This document shows positions 36,542 through 46,124 of a stretch of DNA of 64,000 nt, in pieces. The stretch is from Prunus persica (lineage: Eukaryota > Streptophyta > Magnoliopsida > Rosales > Rosaceae), in NCBI RefSeq assembly GCF_000346465.2, contig NC_034015.1:22239139-22303138 (forward strand), read 5' to 3'. Each line of letters opens with the position of its first letter. Within the stretch, counting starts at the first letter, position 1. Below the pieces are notes generated by a model that saw only the letters and a list, made by a program, of their open reading frames with translations, was not told the origin of the DNA and ran no database searches. Made by a program: the position numbers and the translations under genes.

Positions 36542-37079
36542 ACATGACATACCCAATATAATTGAAACTATGGACTGCTACCGTAGTATAGCTGACGTGG
36601 TACTACGGACTAATAGTTTTCTAACACCTCACCGAATATTGACACATCGACATGAAAGTAAAATGCATTATTAGCGTCGTCACCTCATCCTCGAGGTTTT
36701 GATAGAAATCAGATGTCATTAAATTTCTTCCGTATTTCTATGAATTTTTATTCTTTGAACTCTGCAAATTTCTTAAAGCCATTTTTCTTCATAGTTTTTG
36801 TGGTTTTTAAGTGAAATTGTTGGTCTATTGTTCTTAAAAATCAAGAACAATATCAAATTGCTTAAAATTTTACGAAGTCTGCATCTTCTAGTTGGCGGAT
36901 TCCGGCATCCTCGCAATCTTGGCGGAGGCCTTTTCTGACGTGGAAAAAAAATTAGACTCATTCACCGCCCCTCTTTAGTCTTTGCATCAACAATTTCATA
37001 CAAATCTTGATTATAAATCAATGATTAAACCAGAAAAATAATTGGCTTAAAAACCAGGGAGAATTTTGAGGAGCTTTAA
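36542..37079. other. Intergenic, includes one arm of a distant inverted repeat
   Basis: No supported gene. About 36562-36665 is the left arm of an inverted repeat with 42680-42780 (see that feature). The remainder to 37076 is AT-rich and without recognisable structure. Confidence 0.55.
36562..36665 (+). repeat. Left arm of a 6.2-kb-spaced inverted repeat
   Basis: Roughly 100 bp that match, in inverse orientation, 42680-42780 at close to 88% by eye. Shared blocks include 'tatagctgacgtggta', 'acggactaata' and 'tcgacatgaaagtaaaa'. The pair could be long terminal repeats of a Mutator-like element that now contains the Harbinger and hAT insertions, or two independent copies of one repeat. Confidence 0.7.
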
Positions 37080-37534
37080 GAGCAACTCTAGCAATGAGCT
37101 GAGCCCAAGGCTGGGGGGAAAAAAAAATCTCATTCCAGCGGTGAGCCTAAGCCCGGGCTTGGAGTGGGTCCCACGAAGTCGGGCTGACCCGAAGGTCAGT
37201 TCAGCCCGAGGTCGAGCCAGCGTGTTGTGACGTCAGCGCGACGCAACCTCCAACGGACAGAAGCCACGTGTCACGCCCCCAGCGCTCCGATCTGCTTCTT
37301 CGAATCCAATCCAACGGCTGGCATTTTTTGGGCAATAAAATTATGAAAAAAAATCGAAATTTTTTTAAAAAAATTCTAAAAAATTCTGATATATATATAT
37401 ATATTCTATAAATACCTATCAATACTCTTCACTTTCAACACCAATCCTCATACATTTTATTGTACTTCTATTATTATTCACTCTTTACTCAATATTTTCC
37501 TATCTTTCACCTTGTATTTTTATTTCTTATTTTT

Positions 37535-38726
37535 ATGGCTTCTTCTATCGAAACCGAAGGGGCTTGGAGCACCATGGAAGATGTTTCCTTGTGTGAGGCT
37601 TGGCTCCAAGTTTGTCATTGTCCCATGTCCGGCAATGAGATGAAATTTTTTCATATGTGGAAGAAAATTCATGCCGAATTTTGTGAAAAAATTCCGGGGT
37701 CGACTTGTACGGAGATGACATTATCTAGTAGGTGGAAAATTCTCAATAAAGAGTTGGAAAAATGGAGAGATGCCTTGGCAAAAGCGATGGACAACTATAG
37801 AAGTGGGGAAAATCGTACTAACGAGGTAAGTATTTTATAATTTTCATTTTATTAAGTTTAATCTCCTAATATATATATATATATTTTATTAATATTTATT
37901 GCATTTTCAATATTTTGTTAATATTTCTTGCATTTTAAATATTTTGTTAATATTTCTTGCATTTTCAATATTTTGTTAATATTTCTTGCATTTTCAATAT
38001 GTTGTTAATATTTCTTGCATTTCCAATTGTTTCTTAATTTTTATTGCACTTCTAATTTATTTGTAAGGTTAATTGCATTTCCATTATTTTTTTTTTGTTA
38101 CTTGCATATCCAATATATTTTAAATATTTCTTGCATTTCCATTTTTTTGTTAAATAGATGATTTAAGCACAGATGTGGTTCGGTGCAATCGGGGGTGGCA
38201 AAAAAAGTTTCAACCATCATGAATGTTGGGAGGTGGTGAAATATTGCAAACGCTTCATAATTATTCCGACGGGTCCCGCCGTTGTGTTAAACGAGACGCC
38301 ACTCCGTGATTCAATGACATCAAATTCACCTCTCGATTCCCTATGCGTCAAGACTCACCCATCAAAAAGGAGCAGAGGCCCATTAGCCGAAAGGCTGCGA
38401 AGGCAAAGAAATCGGGTAATTCAAACAATAATAATTCAAAGTTTTTGGAGGAAATTGCAAGGCAGAACGACATAAGAATTGAAATGGAGCAGAAACGCCA
38501 AGATAACGGGATGGCAATTCAAGCCGAGTATGCACGAGAAAGGGAGTATTTGCGCAAAAAAGATATGGACAAGGCGAATCGAAAAACCATGACGATGGAT
38601 ACAAGTCATATGTCCCCTGAAACAAAACAATTTTGGAAGCTAGAACGAAGGGATGTTATGAGAAGAAGACTTTTCCGGGATGATGGGCCTAGCAACACGG
38701 ATTGGTTAAATGATGGAAATCATTAA
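37535..38726 (+). pseudogene. Harbinger Myb/SANT-like protein gene, frameshifted
   Basis: Exon 1 (ATG at 37535 to about 37825) encodes a trihelix/Myb-like DNA-binding domain with W-WT-ED, LC-AWL and RWK motifs, then a GTAAGT donor. The second exon begins near 38161-38173 (MWFGAIGGG) and continues to about 38340, where a one-base loss moves the frame; the C-terminal part (KEQRPISRKAAKAKK to DWLNDGNH, stop at 38724-38726) follows in another frame. If the acceptor is the TTAAATAG at about 38158 there is also an in-frame TAA; the next AG (about 38172) avoids it. In active Harbingers this protein brings the transposase to the ends. Here it is probably non-functional. Confidence 0.8.
37885..38150 (+). 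repeat. Tandem repeat of about 29 bp in the Myb-like gene intron
   Basis: Four or more diverged copies of a unit resembling 'ttgttaatatttcttgcatt' plus 'ttcaatatt' lie in the intron between the two Myb-like exons. They are strongly AT-rich, with a TA run at about 37870-37883 just before. No coding meaning. Confidence 0.7.
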
Positions 38727-39038
38727 ATTAGTTGGCATACCTTTTATGTATTTGTATTTTTCATGTTTTCTATTAAAGTTGTTGTAATTCATGTATTTTA
38801 TTTTAGTAGTAGTAATTCTTAATGACTTGTATTGGATTTCTTTATTTAATAAACAAAGCATTCAATAAAATACCTTTTTATTCAACATATTCCATACATC
38901 AAACAAAACAAAATTAAAAAAAAAAAATACAAACAAGGTACAATAATAATAACAAACCACAACCAAACCATAATAAATAAAAAAACAACACAACCAAACC
39001 ATAACTAAATAAAACATAACCAAAGCATCTATGCTCCA

Positions 39039-40404
39039 TCATTCATCTTCATTGCCTTTCACTGCCCATAGATGCTCAATCAAGTCAACTTGACGCATTT
39101 CATGAATATACGAAGATTGCATCTCTGTATATCGATCTATCATCTGGGTCATGAAACGACCATCCCTCACCAACGGTTCCGGCTCAAACGGTTCTCCACT
39201 TGGCCCCATGGGCCTTTCATAAATCCGTGTCAAGGCCGTATTCATTGGATCCGGTTCGTAGACCTCTAAAGCATCATAATCGTACTCATCCTCCACAATC
39301 ATATTATGGAGGATGATGCAAGTCATCATAATGCTTCTGAGGATCTCCTCATCAAACATACGGGGTGCACCTCGAATAATCAACTACCGAACTTGAAGGA
39401 TGCCAAAACACCTTTCAACATCTTTCCTGTATCCTTCTTGATAGGTAGCAAATAATTTTTGCTTCTGGGATCGGGGATTCGGAATGGATTTGACAAAAGT
39501 GATCCACCTCGGGTAGATGCCGTCAGCTAGATAATACCCCGTCTGGTACACTATATTGTTGACTTGATAGGTGATATTAGGGCCCTGGCCTCTCAATACA
39601 TCGTTGAAGGCCGGGGATTGACCCAACACGTTGAGGTCATTTTGGGATCCGGCAACTCCAAAGAAGGCACGCCAAACCCATGTGTCGAAGCAAGCAACGG
39701 CTTCCAGGATGATACTTTTTTGGCCTTTTCTATTTCCGTAATCACCTTGCAAGGCAGTTGAGCAATTCTTCTATTGCCAGTGCATGCAGTCGATACTACC
39801 AATCATTCCTGAAAATCCTCGAGCTTCGGCTTTTTATGGAAGCCGTTGGAGGTCCCTGGGAGTAGGTCTACGCAAGTTGTCCCTAGTGTATAGAGTTTCA
39901 ACAGCTTGACAAAATCTTACCAAAGCCTCCAACGTAGTGGACTTCTCCATCTGGGCAATCTTATCCACCTGATCAGCAGATGCTCCATAGGCAACATTCG
40001 TATAACAGCTGTAAGCTTTTGCTATGGAAGAAGCCCCAAAACCCCAGCATCACACTTTTGAACAAAGTATGCATCATAATTGCAAATATCATGCATGACT
40101 TTATTGAACAAATGAGGTTGCATTCTAAATCGCCTTCGAAAATCAACATCAAAGTACAAAGAAGTTTGGATAAAATAATCTTCCAATAGATTTTTACCCC
40201 GAGAATGCCTATGTCTGTCCATATTCTGGTGGCGGCCACTTGTGAACCACAGCGGCGACCTTGGTTCTCTTCATCTTGCAAAGCCACTGCTATGACAACT
40301 TGTTCATCGACTTGTCTCTGCAACTCATTGATTTCATCTGCTCTACGATTTCTCTCATTTGTTTCTCGCTCTTGCCTCTCCAAGCATCTCATAAAATCTT
40401 CCAT
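39039..40404 (-). pseudogene. PIF/Harbinger DDE transposase (HARBI1-like), inactivated
   Basis: The minus strand encodes a HARBI1-type nuclease in pieces. An N-terminal part with the acidic/basic MEDFMRCLERQERE region starts at 40404. A frame change near 40200-40230 leads to DFRRRFRMQPHLFNKV. The catalytic region includes GSIDCMHW (first Asp at 39789-39791), GSQNDLNVL (second Asp), the ADGIYPRW block, and IILHNMIVEDE with the likely third acidic residue. At least two conserved Trp codons are now TAG: one after CMHWQ at 39771-39773 and one after GILQVR at 39384-39386. It therefore cannot make a full transposase. Confidence 0.88.
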
Positions 40405-40555
40405 TGAGAATGAATGGAGTATGAATTCTAAACTCTGAGAAATGAAAATATAGAAAGATATGGTGTGAGAGGTATGAGCTCAGCCTATGGTTTTCTAGAA
40501 AATTTTGGCAAGATAGATATGCCACGTGGCTTGATTTGATTGGATGAAAATCTTA

Positions 40556-40690
40556 TCTGAAATTTGAAATTCATCCGAATTTTGAACCCAAATTTGTATG
40601 AAATTTGAATTTTGAAATTCATCCGAAATTTGAATCCAAATTTATCTGAATTTTGAATTTTGAAATTCATCCGAAATTTGAACCCAAAAA
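40556..40690. repeat. Tandem repeat of about 48 bp inside the Harbinger right arm
   Basis: Roughly three copies of a unit containing 'tgaaattcatccgaa' and 'ttgaacccaaattt', period about 48 bases. It lies between the transposase gene and the right terminal repeat. The 8301-8953 derivative lacks it. Confidence 0.7.
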
Positions 40691-41233
40691 TCTTATCCGG
40701 AAATTTTATCCGATTATGAATAGTCTTGACACGTAGGAACCCGGAAATCTTATCCGAAAATCTTATCTAAATTAATTATTTTCATTAAAAAATTTGTGAA
40801 AAAAACAAAAAACTGAATAGTAATTGCCCTTAACCATGACAATGGGTGGAAACACAAAATACTATTTGCAAGGACAACCACTATTCACGTGAATAGTGGC
40901 TGCCCTAGCTCCCCCATTGCCATGGCCAAGGGCAAATGGGTGGAGTTGCTCTAAGAGACGGACCCAGGAGTTGAAAATGGCATAGGCCAAATTCGTGGGC
41001 TAAATTTTTTTTTTGGGGGTAAATTATAAACCTTTGTTTATTACCAAAAAAAATAATAATAAGCCCTCTTTTTTCAATATATTTTCTTGATCATATTTAG
41101 AACTTTTTATTATTATTATACTGACATTTGAAACAGACAAAAAATCTTGGAATTAATGATAAGGTTGTTGAAATATTTGGAAGGGATTGAAGGGAAACAA
41201 AGAAGAAAAAAAAACAGAAGAGAGCTACACATG

Positions 41234-42114
41234 CAGAGGCGGACCTACAGAGGCGCAAGGAGGTGCAGTTGCGCCTCCCCTTGCCGGAAATCCTGTGAAG
41301 AGGCTGGATTATGCACCTCTGCTGGTCCCAAGGCTCTGCATCTGAGGTGTGTTGCAAGGGGTTTCAAAACGAGGAAGATGACCTGGGTTTTTTGTTTTCA
41401 ATTTTTTGCAGCACAAACGACTTCGTCTTTGTTATCCTCCAGCTCAAAAGGTGTTTAATGAAACGGGGAGTATTGATTGAAGCAATTCTGACTTTCGACA
41501 AATTACCACTTTAACCATCTTATTATCCTCCAGCTCAAAAAACCTTTTAATTATCCCATAATCAATTAACCATGTGAGCAAATTAGGATTCCCTTCCATC
41601 TAGAAAAGCCACAACCTAAATCTCTCGAAGATTTCTTCATTGCAAATTTAAGTGCTGATGGGTTAGTCTTGAAGATATATTTTATGGGGTAATATTTCTT
41701 GTGGCTTTTACAGGTTATTATTTCTCACTTTTATTTCTCATTATTATTGCTCACTTTTATATTTTGGGATTGCTTATTCTGCTTAGATGAATAAGTACGT
41801 ATATTTAATTACATTATACTGATTATTATGCGTCAATATTAATTAGTAAATTTATAAATTTTTCTTGTCAAAACAATTGTTGTCTCAAAAAGCATACTCC
41901 TCACCGTTTAAAATTTTAGCTAGCGCCCACTATGTATTCGACTAAATGTCTCAAAGAGGTTTTCATGTTTTGTTTGTACGACTGTTACTTTTTTCATCAA
42001 TTATGAATGACATTAATATTGTTTAAATTATATAGATAATAGTTGTCTAAATTTTGTTTTCAAATTTTTAGTCTTTTAAATATTTGCCCCTTCTCTAAAA
42101 ATTTTCTAGGTCCG
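41234..42114. mobile_element. Probable hAT-type element
   Basis: An 881-bp unit with the 8-bp direct repeat TACACATG on both sides (41226-41233 and 42115-42122). The left end CAGAGGCGGACCTA and the complement of the right end CGGACCTAGA share the core CGGACCTA, but the right end lacks the outer CAGAGG. The left part contains a G/C-rich block with 'gcgcctccccttgcc'. No transposase is visible. Confidence 0.62.
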
Positions 42115-42234
42115 TACACATGTACTAGAAAATATTTAGAAGGAATTAAAGTAAAAAGAAAATAAAAACACATATCTCATCCTCAACTCACACATCCGTT
42201 TCTTTATTCTATTTCCACTTCTCTCCCCTTTTTT

Positions 42235-42238
<4 letters not shown>

Positions 42239-42267
<29 letters not shown>
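42239..42267. repeat. CT microsatellite
   Basis: About 14 CT dinucleotides within a larger pyrimidine-rich region. It is non-coding. Confidence 0.9.
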
Positions 42268-42272
<5 letters not shown>

Positions 42273-42679
42273 CCAATTGTTTATCATCTCCCCCTCTATT
42301 TTTTAAAAAAATTCTTTTTCCTCTTCTCTCTTTCTTTCTTTATTCTTTTTCCTTCTTCTTCCTCTCTTCCTTTTTCTTTCTTTCTTCTTCCTCTCTGTTC
42401 TTTCTTCTTGTCAGCCGACTAATTGCCTAGGCTAGATTATTAATTTAGTCCACACAAAAAAAAAAAAAAAATGTTCCCTGGGCTATAGCCCATGTCAACA
42501 TGTTCATGGGACCGTGTCATTTGGCTTGTCTTCTGGTTTTGCTCTACGTTATCACCTGCTCTTGGAGCCCCTGCCTTTTGGTTTGATGAAGTTCGATCTT
42601 CTTGACCGAAAAAGAGATCTTTGATTTCGGTAGAGGAATCCAGTTCACATGCCGTTGACTTCTTGTTAATCATGCCTTT

Positions 42680-42780
42680 TACTTTCATGTCGACGTGTCA
42701 ATGTTCGACGAGGGGTTAGAAAATTATTAGTCCGTATTACCACGTCAGCTATACCACGGTAGTAGTCTATAATTTCTCCG
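42680..42780 (-). repeat. Right arm of the inverted repeat pair
   Basis: Its reverse complement matches 36562-36665 over about 100 bp, with shared blocks given under the left arm. Weak similarity seems to continue inward for a few dozen bases. No matching direct repeat was found outside the arms. Confidence 0.7.
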
Positions 42781-43641
42781 GGCGTAGGAAGTCCACTATC
42801 GCATTAAATCCACCCTAAACTCTACACCCTATACCCTAAACCCTAAGCCCTATATAAAAAAAATACACATTGCTCTCTCCAGACAAGAAATCTAGGTACT
42901 TGGTAGCCTAGTTAGTAAAATCACGTATAATGTGTATTATACACATATATGAACATACTTTTCAAAAAAACTTTCGTTTTCCATGTGTACGGAAATACAT
43001 TTTTGTTTCTTTGAAAATAACACATACTATACACGGATGCATTTAAAATCATCCTTTTTGTATTTAAATTTTTCCAAATAATCCGCACACGTATTTTATT
43101 CATATTTTTCATGTCCCGGCCCATATAATCCTTGGATTGAGTCACTAGACTGTTGGAGTTTGAAAATGAAAAAGCCATTTACATTAGAAAGTTACAACTT
43201 TCCACAAGTCTCTATTTACTAAGAATGGAAACCCTTCAATTAGTAAATAGAGTTGGACCCTTGGATTGGATCTATGAAATAAACGAAAAACTTCTTCCAC
43301 ACCAATCCAATGTGCGTCAATCTACTCATAAAACAAATTAAACTATTATAAGGTATAAAAGAGGATCCTTTCTTCTTTTTAGGAGGGTATTACTAATCGG
43401 TCTACCAAGTGTTGACTATAAGTTAAACAAAATTTAGAAAACAATTTAAACGTAAAGGCTCATGAATTTACAATATGGAAGAATTGACCCAAGCGACCAA
43501 TGCACTTGATATAGCCGCAATTATGTACAACACAATGATAGCTACAGCTGTCGTTTTAGTTCCTAATGCTCATAGTTTTACAAGGAGTGTAATCAGCATC
43601 AGTGCCCAATGCTTCCAATGGTAATAATATGTAGTACTATG

Positions 43642-43757
43642 TCAATCAAGCCAGTGGATGAATTCACCTGGAATGATCTGCTGCAGACAATATGTTCTGC
43701 CACAACTTTGGCAACAGGGCCTTTTAACATCAAGCGGTCTGCACTTCTCAACAAATT
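43642..43757 (-). other. Cysteine-rich exon candidate downstream of SPP
   Basis: On the minus strand a TTTTCAG acceptor at about 43758-43764 is followed by an open frame of 38 codons to a TGA. It encodes a Cys-rich peptide with KRPCCQSCGRTYC. Its reading phase (two bases, then codons) would join the phase-1 donor of the penultimate SPP exon, which ends at 44731. It might be an alternative last exon, a spliced 3' UTR segment, or chance. No homologue known to me. Confidence 0.3.
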
Positions 43758-44383
43758 CTGAAAATCAATACTCTAATCAACCACAAGACAAGGGGAAAAG
43801 CCATCTACATTTTTAGCGAATCACATATACATGCAACAGAAGCTAAAAAATCAATATTCTCCCCCTCTTTTCCCAAGAAATTTCACTGACAGACAGGGTG
43901 TCATTTACTGCAATCACAAAGTCCTGACAAACTCCAATACTTCGCAGCCAAAATATATTACATTCATAGAATAAAATATTCTAAACTTAGAGCCCACATT
44001 ACAAAGGAAGGTTTTCAATAGTTATTGTATTCATTTGCAGTGTTCAAAAGTTAATTAGCATTTAAATTATTTGATTGCAAATACTAACCCCAGAACATCT
44101 TTCTATTTTTCTTAGGAAAAAATTATGCACAATTCTTCCTGTCCACTTTGTCTAATTGTAAAAACAGTTATTTTTAATAATTAAAATGCATTTTCCAGAA
44201 ACTATAGTGTAAGTCATCAACAGAATGCCAAAAAAAGATAAAACTTCAACCCAGAGGTACTTATAAGTTTCAGCGACTATTAAAAAGCTGTATTAAAAGG
44301 AAAATGAGAACATCAAGCTTGTGGATATACCTTAATGCTAAATCTCTTTACTGCATGAGAGCTCAAGTAATCGTATAAGAATG

Positions 44384-46090
44384 TCATGTTGTAGGCCGTG
44401 TCATAGTAGATAAACCACGCCCGACAGGGAAAACTCCTGAAAAGCCTTCATCTGATTCTTCGACTTCTAAAGAAGAGGACATTACAGGTTCATGAGATAA
44501 AGCAAGCATGTAGAACTGATAAATGGACCCAACTCTAAATGATGAGGCAACATCAGACTCGGTAGACACACCCAAAAAGAGAAAAAAAGTTGATATTTTT
44601 ATGAGGTCTCATTGCCACTATTTGAAGTCAAAAAACATTGTTGATTGGTTAAAGATAATCCACTACATCTTTAAAACGTTCAATGACGGTTTGGCAAGAG
44701 TTCAACACAGTACAAAATATGTCCTCTCACCAGTCATTTCGTCACCAGCCTGAGCTCCAGCCACTCCAATGCACGAGTATATAGAATCATCATCGACTTT
44801 CAATTGATCATATGCAAGGTATACGTCTTCAATAGCAGCAACCTCATACAAATTTGTGAGATCTTTGATGCAAGATATGTCCTGGACCAAAATAGCACTA
44901 TGAAACATAATATCGTGATGAAAATAGTGTTTATTTTGATTGTTTTGGCTATTACTTAAGTTGATTTTTGATAAACTAAATGGAAACCTCAAGGAATTAT
45001 GAATCACAGTGATAATTTCAGCCCTAACACAGGAAAAGATTGATTGCAACCCACTTCTACGTTTTTTATGAGTATCATCTGTAAATGCTAAAGAAATTTT
45101 TAGTTTACCTTCCTTGGAACCGAAGAAGCCTGCAGATGAGCTAACAGTCCAAGCCAATATGCATTTGACTTGATCTCAGCATCATGTCGCATTAGAAGGG
45201 TCCGTTTTGCCTTTAATTTCGACATAGGTCAATAAACAAGTGACGTGGTCAAGAGAATTCCATTTTAGTGAAGAAAACAAAAAGGGATAAAAAATTAAAA
45301 ACTAACTAACCCTGTCCAACTCCCTTTGGGAAATCTTGTTGCCATGCAAACCTCTAAGGACATTCTTGCATGCATCAACAGCTTTGTGAACCTGAATATT
45401 TATTAGACCTAAACAGGTGAAGAGAGTGCAAATGATAGAACATATTTTGCTCGAATATATACAAATACAACATACACACCTTGTCAGGGGTTGATGTTAC
45501 AGATATGACATACCATCCAAGATTGAGCCTATCGAAGAGGTTCAACTCGAATGATACATCATATGTCAATCCAAGAGAATCTCTGACAGTCGTAAAAAGC
45601 CTGTGCAAAACAGATGGAAAATTTCACAGCAGTGAAAATAACAAGAAATATTCATTAATCTGACATAGTATCTAAAAAATGTATGGTACAAACTCCTAGT
45701 GCAATTACATACTGCATTTTGTGAAGTTCAGATAATGTATGGTACAAATGACTAATGGGTTAGCGAAAACCACTGGCAGTTATTGATGAACATAATTGCA
45801 CAGCATGGAGAAATAACACATTACTCATAAATTCAGAGCATGCAGATAATGGAGAAAGATGAACACATTTGCAGATAAACTTGAAGTTCATATGCATCCT
45901 TCGTACTGTGCAGAGAAAATTACCTAGAATTTATAATCTCAGCCAGGAGCCCCATTGTGATTCCAAAGAAAAGGGGATGACCACGAAGTTTTCTTCGCAG
46001 ATCCTTCTGAATATCCTTATCCACCATAAGCAGCTCCTCCGATTTCAGTTCTGCAACCATATAAGAAATTACAGCCACAACACATAAGTA

Positions 46091-46124
<34 letters not shown>

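Larger units (their letters stand above)
37080..40951. mobile_element. PIF/Harbinger transposon with decayed Myb-like and transposase genes
   Basis: A 3872-bp unit flanked by TAA (37077-37079 and 40952-40954), beginning GAGCAACTC and ending GAGTTGCTC, a perfect 9-bp terminal inverted repeat with looser homology further in. It carries the standard two-gene layout, arranged tail to tail: a Myb/SANT-like protein on the plus strand at the left and a DDE transposase on the minus strand at the right. Both genes contain disabling changes. Its ends match the 653-bp derivative at 8301-8953. Confidence 0.92.
42115..43640. other. Intergenic DNA with a CT tract and repeat arm
   Basis: No confident gene. 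It holds a CT microsatellite (about 42239-42267) within a longer polypyrimidine stretch to 42415, an A run at about 42458-42471, the right arm of the inverted repeat at 42680-42780, and two small open frames of unknown meaning (42440-42688 minus; 43153-43341 plus). The latter contains a 13-bp inverted repeat described in findings. Confidence 0.45.

Noticed and set aside
44523..44753. Plus-strand frame of 76 codons (MDPTLNDEAT...)
   Set aside because: It is antisense to the last SPP intron and exon, with no splice or domain support.
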